Of a DNA stretch of 64,000 nucleotides, positions 27,499 through 36,142 are shown one piece after another. Location of the stretch: positions 62,001-126,000 of the forward strand of contig NZ_FXUF01000003.1 of the NCBI RefSeq assembly GCF_900182905.1, written 5' to 3'. The translations under genes and the position numbers were made by a program. Origin of the DNA: Anoxynatronum buryatiense (lineage in GTDB: Bacteria; Bacillota; Clostridia; Peptostreptococcales; Tindalliaceae). Below the pieces are notes generated by a model. The model was given only the letters and a program-made list of their open reading frames with translations, was not told the DNA's origin and searched no databases. The first letter of the stretch is position 1. Each line of letters starts with the position of its first letter.

Positions 27499-28464
27499 GT
27501 GAGTGAACAAACTAAAACAGGTTTTTTTCAGCGATTAAAGCAAGGACTAAGTAAAACAACAAAAGAGTTTACCGATAAAATTGACACCTTAATCAGTGGG
27601 TATGGCAAAATTGACGAAGCATTTTACGACGAGCTGGAAGAGATTCTCATTACAGCAGACCTTGGGTTTGATATCACAATGGAGTTAATAGAATCATTAC
27701 GAGAAAAAGTAAAAGAAGTAAAAACAGACGATCCGCATCAAGTTAAAGTACTTCTGAAAGAACTGATCATCAATATTTTAAGCACGGGAAATCGAGAGCT
27801 TCAGGTGGAACCACCGCCGGCTGTTGTGTTGGTAGTAGGTGTTAATGGAGTTGGTAAAACGACGACAATTGGAAAACTGGCACATTATTTCAAGCAACAG
27901 CATAAAGAGGTGATGCTGGCAGCGGGAGATACGTTTCGGGCCGGTGCCATTGATCAGTTGGAAGTATGGGGGCAGCGCAACCAGGTGCCTGTAATACGTC
28001 ACCAAGAGGGTTCTGATCCTGCAGCAGTCATCTTTGATGCCATTCATTCGGCGAAGGCGCGCAACTGTGAAATCTTAATCTGCGATACTGCAGGCAGGCT
28101 TCACAACAAGAAGAATCTGATGAACGAATTGGGTAAAATTTTTCGTGTTGTTGACCGGGAATATCCAGAAGCTCGCAAAGAAGTGTTACTGGTGCTCGAT
28201 GCCACCACCGGACAAAATGCCCTCCAGCAGGCGAAAGTATTTGGTGAAGTTGCCCAGCTAACAGGAATTGTACTGACAAAACTTGATGGAACAGCAAAAG
28301 GAGGTATCGTGCTGGCGATCACCAAGTCTATGGGTACGCCAGTCAAAATGATTGGTGTAGGAGAACAGTTGGAGGATCTTCAACCCTTTGATCCCAGTTC
28401 ATTTGCAGAGGCACTTTTGGGAGACACCAACGAAACGAGAATTGCTGATGATATCAAAATATGA
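27499..28464 (+). CDS. ftsY: Signal recognition particle receptor FtsY
   Basis: SRP receptor GTPase at the membrane that receives ribosomes bearing Ffh. The N-domain helix bundle covers about 1-105; the G-domain has GVNGVGKTTTIGKLA (near 113), DTFRAGAIDQL, DTAGRLHNKKNL and LTKLDGTAKGG. There is almost no acidic A-domain, as in many Firmicutes; 321 residues. GTG 27499 follows GGGAGG at 27485-27490. The ftsY-ylxM-ffh order places both SRP GTPases together. Confidence 0.97.
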   Translation: MSEQTKTGFFQRLKQGLSKTTKEFTDKIDTLISGYGKIDEAFYDELEEILITADLGFDITMELIESLREKVKEVKTDDPHQVKVLLKELIINILSTGNRELQVEPPPAVVLVVGVNGVGKTTTIGKLAHYFKQQHKEVMLAAGDTFRAGAIDQLEVWGQRNQVPVIRHQEGSDPAAVIFDAIHSAKARNCEILICDTAGRLHNKKNLMNELGKIFRVVDREYPEARKEVLLVLDATTGQNALQQAKVFGEVAQLTGIVLTKLDGTAKGGIVLAITKSMGTPVKMIGVGEQLEDLQPFDPSSFAEALLGDTNETRIADDIKI

Positions 28465-28466
28465 GG

Positions 28467-28495
28467 TTGACAAGCATATGAGAATCAAGTAAAAT
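28467..28495 (+). promoter_or_regulatory. Putative sigma-A promoter of ylxM-ffh
   Basis: TTGACA (28467-28472), 17 bases, TAAAAT (28490-28495), just after the ftsY stop. Transcription would start near 28502, about 42 bases before ylxM, letting the SRP genes be expressed apart from fapR-smc-ftsY. Confidence 0.75.
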
Positions 28496-28543
28496 ATCCT
28501 TGTGTTCGTAAAGCAAATAACCTTTACAGTGGTGAAAAGAATA

Positions 28544-28918
28544 ATGGATAAAAATACAGGCATCTTATTGCTTTATGATTGCTACCAGGCGCTTTTAACT
28601 GAAAAGCAGCGTCAAATGATGGATCTTTACTACAACCAGGATTTCACACTGGCTGAAATTGCTGAAGAAATGACCATCTCCAGACAGGGAGTCTATGATC
28701 ATTTGAAGCGAACAGAGAAACTTCTGGAACAATACGAAGACCGGATGAGTTTGCTGAGAACATTTCAGCGCCAAAGCCGTATCATTCTGCAAATGAAGGA
28801 ATGCCTGGCAAAAATGGAAATGGAAATGAGTGGCGTTGAAGCTGCTCAGGGATCAATGACACATATTAAGCGAATTAAATCGTCGCTGGAGCAGCTTTAT
28901 CAGATCAGCACCTCTTAA
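28544..28918 (+). CDS. ylxM: SRP-associated helix-turn-helix protein YlxM
   Basis: UPF0122/YlxM-family protein, encoded before ffh in most Firmicutes; it helps SRP assembly in streptococci, but its role elsewhere is less clear. Sigma-70 region 4-like helix-turn-helix: KQRQMMDLYYNQ, then LAEIAEEMTISRQGVYDHLK (near residues 33-54). An in-frame ORF opens at 28502, but ATG 28544 follows GGTGAAAAGA and gives the usual 124 residues. It ends 12 bases before ffh. Confidence 0.9.
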   Translation: MDKNTGILLLYDCYQALLTEKQRQMMDLYYNQDFTLAEIAEEMTISRQGVYDHLKRTEKLLEQYEDRMSLLRTFQRQSRIILQMKECLAKMEMEMSGVEAAQGSMTHIKRIKSSLEQLYQISTS

Positions 28919-28930
28919 GGAGCATGCCCT

Positions 28931-30277
28931 ATGATATTTGAAGGACTTTCTGAAAAACTTCAAAATACACTCAGTAAACTGAAAAGCAAGGGGAAACTTA
29001 CTGAAAAAGATGTGAAGGAAGCTATGCGTGAAGTGAAGCTGGCTTTGCTGGAAGCAGATGTTAACTTCAAAGTGGTGAAAGATTTTATCAAACGTGTATC
29101 GGATCGGGCAGTGGGAGACGAAGTAATGGAAAGCCTGACCCCGGGACAACACGTGATTAAAATTGTCAATGAAGAGTTAACCGCCTTGATGGGAAGCAGC
29201 CAGAGCAAACTTACTTTTTCATCCAAACCACCAACAATCTATATGATGGTGGGTCTTCAGGGCTCGGGGAAGACAACCACGTGTGGAAAACTGGCTAAAC
29301 ATCTAAAGAAACAGCAAAAGAGCCCTTTGTTAGTTGCTTGTGATATTTATCGCCCGGCAGCTATTCAGCAATTGAAAACTGTGGGCGGACAGGTGGATGT
29401 GCCGGTCTTCTCAATGGGAGACGGAACGAGTCCGGTGCATATATCCAAGGCTGCTGTTGAGCACGCCAATCGACAGGGACTTGATACTGTCATTATTGAT
29501 ACTGCCGGCCGGCTGCACATTGATGAACTGTTAATGGAAGAACTGCAGCAGATTAAAGCAGCTGTTAAACCACAGGAAATCTTATTGGTGGTAGATTCCA
29601 TGACAGGCCAGGATGCCGTGAATGTGGCAGAACAGTTTCACGAGCAAATTGGCATTGACGGTGTTATTCTAACAAAACTTGATGGTGATACACGTGGTGG
29701 TGCAGCACTTTCTGTTCGAGCAGTCACGCAAAAGCCGATTAAGTTCGCAGGAATAGGCGAAAAAATTGATGAATTTGAACCATTTCACCCTGACAGAATG
29801 GCTTCTCGAATACTGGGTATGGGGGATATGCTTAGTCTGATTGAAAAAGCACAATCCAATATTGATCTGAAAAAAGCTCAGGAACTTGAGAAAAAAATGC
29901 GAACACAGCAGTTCACTTTCGATGATTTTCTCGATCAGTTGCAACAAATGAAAAATATGGGACCTCTTAGCCAGGTGTTGCAGATGATTCCGGGAATGGG
30001 AGGCAAACAACTGAAGAATCTGGAAGTTGATGACCGGGAACTGGTACACATTGAAGCCATTATTCAGTCAATGACCCGGGAAGAGCGCTCCAACCCCGGC
30101 TTGATTAACGGATCAAGACGCAAGCGAATAGCCATCGGAAGTGGCACTAGTATTCAGCAAGTCAATAAACTGCTGAAACAGTTTGAACAGACACGAAAAA
30201 TGATGAAACAGTTTATGGATATGGAAAAGGGCATGAAAAAGGGTGGACGGTTTAAAATGCCATTTCCCGGCATGTAA
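28931..30277 (+). CDS. ffh: Signal recognition particle protein Ffh
   Basis: SRP54 GTPase that binds signal sequences and the small SRP RNA. The N-domain covers about 1-95, then the G-domain with GLQGSGKTTTCGKLA (near 107), DIYRPAAIQQL, DTAGRLHID, and TKLDGDTRGGAA. The C-terminal M-domain (about 300-448) is Met-rich with the SRP RNA-binding region SRRKRIAIGSGTSIQQVN and ends in a typical PFPGM tail. 448 residues; no defects. Transcribed with ylxM; rpsP follows after 83 bases. Confidence 0.97.
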   Translation: MIFEGLSEKLQNTLSKLKSKGKLTEKDVKEAMREVKLALLEADVNFKVVKDFIKRVSDRAVGDEVMESLTPGQHVIKIVNEELTALMGSSQSKLTFSSKPPTIYMMVGLQGSGKTTTCGKLAKHLKKQQKSPLLVACDIYRPAAIQQLKTVGGQVDVPVFSMGDGTSPVHISKAAVEHANRQGLDTVIIDTAGRLHIDELLMEELQQIKAAVKPQEILLVVDSMTGQDAVNVAEQFHEQIGIDGVILTKLDGDTRGGAALSVRAVTQKPIKFAGIGEKIDEFEPFHPDRMASRILGMGDMLSLIEKAQSNIDLKKAQELEKKMRTQQFTFDDFLDQLQQMKNMGPLSQVLQMIPGMGGKQLKNLEVDDRELVHIEAIIQSMTREERSNPGLINGSRRKRIAIGSGTSIQQVNKLLKQFEQTRKMMKQFMDMEKGMKKGGRFKMPFPGM

Positions 30278-30360
30278 ACCTTTACTGATAAATGGATTTC
30301 CTTGGAATAATCATATTGCCGAAGGAAGGTCCCAGAAACATGAAAGGGAGGTGAAAAAGC

Positions 30361-30609
30361 ATGGCAGTAAAAATCAGACTGAAGCGCATGGGTGCTAAAA
30401 AACGTCCATTCTACCGTATTGTTGTGGCTGACAGCCGAGCACCTCGGGACGGACGATTCATTGAAGAAATTGGCTACTATAACCCTGTATCAGAACCCAA
30501 AGAAATTAAAATTGATCAGGAAAAGGCACAAAAATGGATTTCAAATGGTGCGAAACCAACCGAAACAGTTCGAGTGTTGCTGAAAAACAATGGCGTCCTG
30601 CAGCAATAA
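30361..30609 (+). CDS. rpsP: Ribosomal protein bS16
   Basis: Small-subunit protein, 82 residues. It begins [20 protein letters not shown], then [20 protein letters not shown], the S16 signature. Start ATG 30361 follows GGGAGGTG at 30346-30353. It heads the conserved rpsP-khpA-rimM-trmD-rplS group. No clear promoter was found in the 83-base gap before it. Confidence 0.97.
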   Translation: MAVKIRLKRMGAKKRPFYRIVVADSRAPRDGRFIEEIGYYNPVSEPKEIKIDQEKAQKWISNGAKPTETVRVLLKNNGVLQQ

Positions 30610-30636
30610 ACCTGGTGAGCGAGGGAGGATCAAGAC

Positions 30637-30864
30637 ATGGGCTATCTGGTGGAACTTATTGCGAAAGCCCTGGTGGACCATCCGGATCAGGTGCAGGTAA
30701 ACGAAGTGGAAAATAGCTCTTCTATCATCATTGAGCTTCGTGTTGCGCCTGAAGACATGGGAAAAGTGATCGGAAAACAAGGCCGAATTGCCAAAGCAAT
30801 CCGCACTGTGATTAAAGCAGCAGCGACAAAAGAAAGCAAAAAGGTCATTGTGGAAATCCTGTAA
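30637..30864 (+). CDS. khpA: KH-domain RNA-binding protein KhpA (YlqC)
   Basis: A single KH domain of 75 residues, with the GXXG loop as GKQG (near 48) inside [15 protein letters not shown]. KhpA binds RNA with its partner KhpB and affects cell elongation and division genes in other Firmicutes. Start ATG 30637 after GGGAGG. It lies between rpsP and rimM as usual. Confidence 0.93.
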   Translation: MGYLVELIAKALVDHPDQVQVNEVENSSSIIIELRVAPEDMGKVIGKQGRIAKAIRTVIKAAATKESKKVIVEIL

Positions 30865-30930
30865 CGCCAGACAGATTCCAACAGCGCCAGTAACAGACAT
30901 TTGAAAAATCTGGCGATGGAGGTTTCAAAC

Positions 30931-31434
30931 ATGAAATATCTTAAAGTTGGTTTTATTGCTACGACACATGGAATCAAGGGAGGACTTCGTGTCCGCCCCA
31001 TGACGGATGATGCTGCCCGATTTCTGGAATTGGAATGGTTATACATTGAAGGTAGCGATCAGAAGTGGGTTATCAGTGAGGTTAAAATCAGACCCAAAGA
31101 TGTGATACTCTACTTTAAAGGCTTGAATCACATCGACCAGGCAGAGCTGCTTCGTGGTAAGCACCTCTACACTGATGAAACCCAGCGACCGGCTCTGGAA
31201 GCTGACCGGCACTATGTTTCTGACTTAGTTGGCTTACAGGCAGTTTATCCGGATGGACGAGAGATGGGCACCCTGACGCAAGTTATCAGTACAGCTGCTC
31301 ACGATGTGTATGTCATCACCTCTCCTGATGGGAAGGATGAATGGATGGTGCCTGCGGTAAAAGTGTTTGTGCTGGAAATACTTCCTGAAGACGGAAAAAT
31401 TGTCATTGATCCCATTGAAGGGATGCTTTCATGA
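30931..31434 (+). CDS. rimM: 16S rRNA processing protein RimM
   Basis: Assembly factor for the 30S head that binds S19. The N-terminal barrel starts LKVGFIATTHGIKGGLRV; the C-terminal PRC-barrel region contains WMVPAVKVFVLEI. The frame opens at TTG 30901, but TGGAGG at 30916-30921 marks ATG 30931 as the start, giving 167 residues. It overlaps trmD by four bases. Confidence 0.95.
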   Translation: MKYLKVGFIATTHGIKGGLRVRPMTDDAARFLELEWLYIEGSDQKWVISEVKIRPKDVILYFKGLNHIDQAELLRGKHLYTDETQRPALEADRHYVSDLVGLQAVYPDGREMGTLTQVISTAAHDVYVITSPDGKDEWMVPAVKVFVLEILPEDGKIVIDPIEGMLS

Positions 31435-32171
31435 AAATTCATATCCTGACATTGTTTCCCGAACTGTTGGAGCAGATCTTCAGTTACAGCATTATCAAGC
31501 GTGCACGAGATAAAGAGTTGTTTTCCATTAACTGTCATCAGATTCGTGATTATGCCAACGACCGACACCGTAGTGTGGATGATTATCCCTATGGAGGTGG
31601 TGGAGGCATGGTGATGACACCGCCGCCTATTTTTGATGCCCATTCCAATGTGACAAGGCAACTTCCTGGCGATCGAAAAATCCGCACGATCTACTGCACA
31701 CCCAAAGGAAACACTTTCACACAGAAAATGGCTGTAGAGCTTGCCTGCGAAGAAGCCTTGATTTTTTTGTGTGGTCATTATGAAGGTGTTGATCAACGCG
31801 TCATTGATTCGCTGGTGACAGATGAGATTTCCATAGGCGATTATGTTCTGACCGGCGGCGAATTACCGGCGGCAGTGATGATTGATGCGATTGTCAGGTT
31901 GATACCCGGTGTCTTAAAAGATGAACAAAGCTACATGGATGAATCGCATTACAATGATTTACTGGAATACCCTCATTACACCCGCCCGCCCGAATATCGT
32001 GGGATGAAAGTGCCTCACACATTACTTTCGGGAAATCACGAACATATTCGACAGTGGCGCAGGTGGGAGTCTATTCGTGAAACCTGGCAAAAAAGACCAG
32101 ATCTGATGGCAAAAGCTGAGTTATCACCCAAAGAACTTCAGTGGCTTGAAAAACTGAAACAAGAATCATAA
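31431..32171 (+). CDS. trmD: tRNA m1G37 methyltransferase
   Basis: Methylates G37 in tRNAs that read CNN and some other codons, preventing frameshifts. SPOUT knot protein: YGGGGGMVM near residue 56, CGHYEGVDQRV, and IGDYVLTGGELPAAVMID near 131-150 forming the AdoMet-binding knot. 246 residues is normal. Start ATG 31431 overlaps the rimM stop. It is followed by a separate promoter for rplS. Confidence 0.97.
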   Translation: MKIHILTLFPELLEQIFSYSIIKRARDKELFSINCHQIRDYANDRHRSVDDYPYGGGGGMVMTPPPIFDAHSNVTRQLPGDRKIRTIYCTPKGNTFTQKMAVELACEEALIFLCGHYEGVDQRVIDSLVTDEISIGDYVLTGGELPAAVMIDAIVRLIPGVLKDEQSYMDESHYNDLLEYPHYTRPPEYRGMKVPHTLLSGNHEHIRQWRRWESIRETWQKRPDLMAKAELSPKELQWLEKLKQES

Positions 32172-32176
32172 ATGGA

Positions 32177-32205
32177 TTGTACCAGATGTACCTGCATGTT
32201 ATAAT
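32177..32205 (+). promoter_or_regulatory. Putative extended -10 promoter of rplS
   Basis: -10 TATAAT (32200-32205) with TGT before it, an extended -10; a weak -35 TTGTAC (32177-32182) lies 17 bases upstream. Transcription would begin near 32212. Confidence 0.65.
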
Positions 32206-32211
32206 GGCAGG

Positions 32212-32274
32212 ATGACGAACGTTCCTCTATGAAATGGTAAACATACGAACGTTCTTGAGGAAGGAGGGACAAAC
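32212..32274 (+). promoter_or_regulatory. Candidate rplS (L19) leader with repeated palindrome
   Basis: The exact 10-mer ACGAACGTTC occurs at 32215-32224 and 32245-32254. Each copy contains the palindrome GAACGTTC, so the two can pair as an 8-bp stem with a 22-base loop at the very 5' end of the transcript. Leaders of rplS that respond to L19 are known in low-GC Gram-positives; whether this belongs to that family I cannot confirm. Confidence 0.55.
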
Positions 32275-32619
32275 ATGGACTTAATCCGCACATTGGAACA
32301 AGAGCATTTAAAGCAGGATCAAGTGACGTTTAACACTGGTGATACTGTTAAAGTGCATGTCAAGGTTAAAGAGGGCAATCGCGAGAGAATCCAGGTGTTT
32401 GAAGGAATCGTCATCAAACGTCAGGGCGGTGGATTGCGTGAGACCTTTACAGTTCGAAGAATTGCTTCAGGTGTTGGTGTAGAAAGAACCTTCCCTGTTC
32501 ATTCACCCAAGATTGAAAAGATTCAGGTGATGAAAAGAGGTAAGGTTCGCAGAGCAAAACTCCACTATATCCGTGACCGTATCGGCAAAGCTGCTTTTAA
32601 AATCAAAGAAAAACGGTAG
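32275..32619 (+). CDS. rplS: Ribosomal protein bL19
   Basis: Large-subunit protein at the subunit interface, 114 residues. It has [51 protein letters not shown] and a basic end, [14 protein letters not shown], all typical. Start ATG 32275 after GAAGGAGG. It has its own promoter and leader, and a hairpin follows immediately. Confidence 0.97.
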   Translation: MDLIRTLEQEHLKQDQVTFNTGDTVKVHVKVKEGNRERIQVFEGIVIKRQGGGLRETFTVRRIASGVGVERTFPVHSPKIEKIQVMKRGKVRRAKLHYIRDRIGKAAFKIKEKR

Positions 32620-32622
32620 TGA

Positions 32623-32646
32623 AAAGGGACTCTTTGAAGTCCCTTT
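32623..32646 (+). terminator. Hairpin terminator after rplS
   Basis: AAAGGGACT (32623-32631) and AGTCCCTTT (32638-32646) form a perfect 9-bp stem with a 6-base loop. The tail CATTATA has few T residues, so readthrough into rbgA is likely. Confidence 0.65.
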
Positions 32647-32664
32647 CATTATAGGGGTGAATAA

Positions 32665-33522
32665 ATGAGCATTAACTGGTACCCGGGACACATGAAAAAA
32701 ACAGAAAGCCTGCTGAAAGAACAGTTGCAGTTGGTAGATTTGGTGTTGGAGCTTCTTGACGCTCGCATACCATACAGCAGCAGTAATCCGAAGCTGGCGA
32801 ATCTGTTGCAACATAAGAAAAGGATCGTTGTGTTGAACAAAGTTGACCTTGCCGATGAATACATGAACAAACAATGGCAGGCATATTTTCAGCAACAGGG
32901 CCTTGAAGTGATTCAGGTGAATGCAACCAGGAGTGGCATTAACCGTTTGGTCCAAGAATCTGTTGACAAGGTATTTAAGGAAAAGGCGGCACAACTGAAA
33001 GCCAGGGGAAGAAATTCACGGCCTGCCAGGGTAATGGTTGTGGGAATTCCCAATGTGGGCAAATCGACGCTCATTAATCAGCTGGCAGGAAAAGGCAGCG
33101 CCAAAACCGGTGATAAGCCTGGTGTTACAAGAGGGAAGCAATGGATTCGCGTTCATGACAGAATAGAATTGTTAGACACGCCAGGCATTCTTTGGCCCAA
33201 ATTTGAGGATGCCGCGACAGGGATCCGGCTGGCTCAGACCGGTGCGATTCGTGATGAAATCGTCGACCAACAGGAACTAGCCTGGAATCTATTGCAAACA
33301 TTACAAATACATTACCCATTATTGCTGGAAGCTCGATATGGAGGAGATGTCACTCAGCCGCTGACAGATTACATTGATTCCATTGGACAAGCAAGAGGAT
33401 GTCTTTTAAAGGCAGGCGAAATTGATTATCAGCGAATTGCCCGCATTTTGCTGGAAGAGTTTCGAAGTGGTAAGTTGGGGCGTATTACATTGGAAAAGCC
33501 ATCGGATGAGGTGACCGCATGA
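32665..33522 (+). CDS. rbgA: 50S assembly GTPase RbgA (YlqF)
   Basis: GTPase required for late 50S subunit assembly, next to L16. Permuted GTPase order: DARIPYSSSNPKL and NKVDL (G4, near residue 54) before GIPNVGKSTLIN (G1, near 128) and DTPGILWPKF (G3, near 172). Length 285 residues. Start ATG 32665 after AGGGGTG. It starts MSINWYPGHMKKTESLL, the family N-terminus. Overlaps rnhB by four bases. Confidence 0.95.
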   Translation: MSINWYPGHMKKTESLLKEQLQLVDLVLELLDARIPYSSSNPKLANLLQHKKRIVVLNKVDLADEYMNKQWQAYFQQQGLEVIQVNATRSGINRLVQESVDKVFKEKAAQLKARGRNSRPARVMVVGIPNVGKSTLINQLAGKGSAKTGDKPGVTRGKQWIRVHDRIELLDTPGILWPKFEDAATGIRLAQTGAIRDEIVDQQELAWNLLQTLQIHYPLLLEARYGGDVTQPLTDYIDSIGQARGCLLKAGEIDYQRIARILLEEFRSGKLGRITLEKPSDEVTA

Positions 33523-34142
33523 AGCCATTTCACCATGAAGAACTTCTCTGGAACAAAGGTACTCACCACATCGCCTGCTGTGATGAAGTTGGACGCGGAT
33601 GTCTTTTTGGTCCAGTCGTTGCTGCTGCGGTGATTCTAAAACCCTATGAGTATCTGGACGGTGTGAAAGATTCAAAGAAGCTGTCTCCATCAAAACGCAC
33701 GTTCCTATACTCGATTATTAAAGAAAAAGCATTGGCCGTTGGCATTGGTGTGGTAACTGCTGAAGAAATTGATCGCATCAACATCAAACAGGCCTCGCGA
33801 AAAGCGATGAAGTTAGCGGTTGAAAATCTCCGGGACAAAGAGGGGAAACCGACAATTCCGGAGGCGTTGTTGATTGATGCTGAAATTCTGGATCTTCCAT
33901 ATCCCCAACAATCATTGATACATGGCGAAGATCGGGTTCATGGAATTGCAGCTGCATCCATCGTCGCAAAAGTGACGCGTGACCAGATGTGCGAATCGTG
34001 GCATGAGCAGTACCCGGTATATGGCCTTAATCAACACAAAGGCTATGCAACAAAAAATCATCGGGAAGCCTTACTGAAGTTTGGACCAAGTCCTTTGCAT
34101 CGGTTGACATTTATTCGAAAACTGATGAATGGAAAGGGTTAA
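33519..34142 (+). CDS. rnhB: Ribonuclease HII
   Basis: Removes RNA from RNA-DNA hybrids and single ribonucleotides in DNA. The active site CDEVGRGCLFGPVVAAAV (near residue 20) shows the Asp-Glu pair and the GRG motif; KDSKKLS and LLIDAEILDLP follow, the third Asp is in that last motif. 207 residues, normal. Overlaps rbgA by four bases. Confidence 0.96.
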   Translation: MKPFHHEELLWNKGTHHIACCDEVGRGCLFGPVVAAAVILKPYEYLDGVKDSKKLSPSKRTFLYSIIKEKALAVGIGVVTAEEIDRINIKQASRKAMKLAVENLRDKEGKPTIPEALLIDAEILDLPYPQQSLIHGEDRVHGIAAASIVAKVTRDQMCESWHEQYPVYGLNQHKGYATKNHREALLKFGPSPLHRLTFIRKLMNGKG

Positions 34143-34146
34143 GATA

Positions 34147-34506
34147 ATGAATCAAGTGACTGGAAAAGCAGGTGAGCAGGCAGCGCTGAAACATCTTATT
34201 GAAAATGGATATCAACTCGTTCATCGAAATTATCGTTGTCGTTTGGGTGAAGTGGACCTCATCATGCGGCGTGAAAAAATGCTTATTTTTGTGGAGGTTA
34301 AAACAAGAAAGTCAACCCAATATGGCTTGCCCAGAGAATCGGTAACGTATGCCAAACAGAAGAAAATATATCAAATTGCGCAGCAGTATATTCAACGATA
34401 TAGAATCAACCACCTATTATTTCGGTTCGATGTGATCGAAATTCTCTGTAAAAACGGAGAGGAACAGATTAATCACATTGAAAATGCCTTTTTTTTCAAT
34501 GGATAA
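34147..34506 (+). CDS. YraN (UPF0102) endonuclease-like protein
   Basis: A 119-residue protein of the UPF0102/YraN family with a restriction-endonuclease-like fold. The metal site is visible: GEVDLIMRREKMLIFVEVKT has the E-x-D and ExK residues (near residues 33-52). The substrate is not established; Holliday-junction resolvase likeness is an inference from the fold. The frame opens at ATG 34129, but AAAGGG at 34132-34137 suits ATG 34147. The rnhB-yraN-comM-dprA order is common. Confidence 0.9.
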   Translation: MNQVTGKAGEQAALKHLIENGYQLVHRNYRCRLGEVDLIMRREKMLIFVEVKTRKSTQYGLPRESVTYAKQKKIYQIAQQYIQRYRINHLLFRFDVIEILCKNGEEQINHIENAFFFNG

Positions 34507-34602
34507 TTGCATTTTACAACAAATATCGAAGTTGAATAAGTGATACCATCTGCTACGGGTACACATTGTTGTGAAGGAAATCATAGGGAAGGGCGAACGG
34601 TG

Positions 34603-36138
34603 ATGCTTTCAAAAACGACAACAGCCAGTCTGACCGGATTACATGTGTTGAAAATTGATGTTGAAGTGGATACGGCCAATGGGTTGCCCACGGTTAACAT
34701 TGTCGGATTACCTGATGCGGCGGTGAAAGAATCGCGCGATAGAGTGCGTGCAGCAATTGATAACAGCGGGTTCCAGTTTCCAATGCAGCGGGTAACAGTT
34801 AATTTGGCACCTGCAGATTCTCGCAAGGAAGGCAGCCATTTTGATCTGCCCATTGCTTTAGCCATATTATTATCCACCGGCCAGTTGCCCGCGGAACCAT
34901 TGAAAGAGGCAATAATGCTGGGAGAACTGTCATTAGATGGCTCAATTCTTCGAATTAATGGCGCGTTGCCTATGATGATGGAGCTTCAACGCCAGGGTTA
35001 CAACCGGGTTATTCTTCCATGGGAAAACCGATACGAAGCAGGGTTGTTAAAGGGATTACAATGCTGCTTTCCTAAAGATTTGCGGGAACTGAACTCGATG
35101 ATTCAAAAGGGTTTAACATTTGCTGATTCAGAAACATTTTCACAAACCAATCCTGATCATAAGCAAGAGTGGCCTGTTTTGGCTGATTTGCGCGGGCAGG
35201 AAAATGTGAAGCGGGCACTTGAAATTGCAGCTGCTGGTGCACATAACTTACTGTTAATTGGCCCGCCTGGTTCTGGGAAAACCATGGCTGCAAGAAGACT
35301 GCCGGCAATTTTGCCGGAAATGTCTTTCAGTGAATCGATGGAAGTGGCAGTGATTCAAAGCGCGGCAGGTTTACTGACACCTGAAAATGCATCTTTCAGG
35401 CAACGGCCCTTTCGAGCACCACATCATACGACTTCTGCGGTGGCCCTTGCAGGCGGCGGTCGAATCCCGAGACCGGGAGAGATTTCCCTTAGCCATCGAG
35501 GTGTTCTTTTTTTGGATGAATTGCCTGAGTTTGACAAACGCTCAATGGAAATTCTCAGACAACCACTGGAAGACGGTTGTGTCGTCGTTTCAAGATCAGC
35601 AGGTTCATTTTCTTTTCCCAGCGAATTTATGTTGGTTGCGGCAATGAACCCTTGTCCTTGCGGGTATGCAGGATTTGAAGAAAAGGGGCAAATCTGCCAA
35701 TGCGCACCCCATCAAGTACAAAGATATACCAATAAAATATCTGGACCAATGCTCGATAGGATAGACTTGTTCGTTGAATCCAGACGTATTGAATACGAAG
35801 ATCTGACAAAGGAGACGTCTTCAGAAAACACTGCAACGGTGCGGGAAAAAGTCAGAAAAGCAAGAGAAATACAACGACAACGTTATAGAAAAGCATCATG
35901 CTATACAAATTCGGGTTTAAAACCTGCCCAAATTAATCAATACTGTCCACTTGAGCCAGATGCAGAGAAAATGATGAAGCAGGCATTTGATCGTATGAAG
36001 CTAAGTGCAAGAGGTTATCACCGCATTCTAAAAGTCGCTCGCTCAATAGCCGATTTGGATGCCTCAGAAATCATCTTACAGCAACACTTGGCTGAAGCAC
36101 TTCAGTTTCGGAACATGCATCATTTTAAAAGGAGTTGA
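34603..36138 (+). CDS. comM: ComM / YifB Mg-chelatase-like AAA+ ATPase
   Basis: Ring helicase of the ComM/YifB family; in other bacteria it drives branch migration during natural transformation. An N-terminal Lon-like domain (about 1-170) precedes the AAA+ module with GPPGSGKTMAARRLP (near 222), FRAPHHTTSAVALAGGG, LFLDELPEF (Walker B) and a zinc-like MNPCPCGY. The frame opens at 34540, but GTG 34600 / ATG 34603 after AAGGG fits the family start MLSKTTTASL; 511 residues. It precedes dprA, which also acts in DNA uptake. Confidence 0.93.
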   Translation: MLSKTTTASLTGLHVLKIDVEVDTANGLPTVNIVGLPDAAVKESRDRVRAAIDNSGFQFPMQRVTVNLAPADSRKEGSHFDLPIALAILLSTGQLPAEPLKEAIMLGELSLDGSILRINGALPMMMELQRQGYNRVILPWENRYEAGLLKGLQCCFPKDLRELNSMIQKGLTFADSETFSQTNPDHKQEWPVLADLRGQENVKRALEIAAAGAHNLLLIGPPGSGKTMAARRLPAILPEMSFSESMEVAVIQSAAGLLTPENASFRQRPFRAPHHTTSAVALAGGGRIPRPGEISLSHRGVLFLDELPEFDKRSMEILRQPLEDGCVVVSRSAGSFSFPSEFMLVAAMNPCPCGYAGFEEKGQICQCAPHQVQRYTNKISGPMLDRIDLFVESRRIEYEDLTKETSSENTATVREKVRKAREIQRQRYRKASCYTNSGLKPAQINQYCPLEPDAEKMMKQAFDRMKLSARGYHRILKVARSIADLDASEIILQQHLAEALQFRNMHHFKRS

Positions 36139-36142
36139 TGCC

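Noticed and set aside
30278-30360. Promoter before rpsP
   Set aside because: A TTTACT and an AATAAT can be found, but the spacing of 19 bases and poor matches make it no better than chance.
31299-31796. 165-codon minus-strand frame opposite rimM/trmD
   Set aside because: No ribosome site and no likeness to a known protein; trmD opposite is certain.
32215-32254. Possible LexA (SOS) boxes before rplS
   Set aside because: GAACGTTC lacks the four-base centre of the Gram-positive LexA site GAACnnnnGTTC, and rplS is not an SOS gene.
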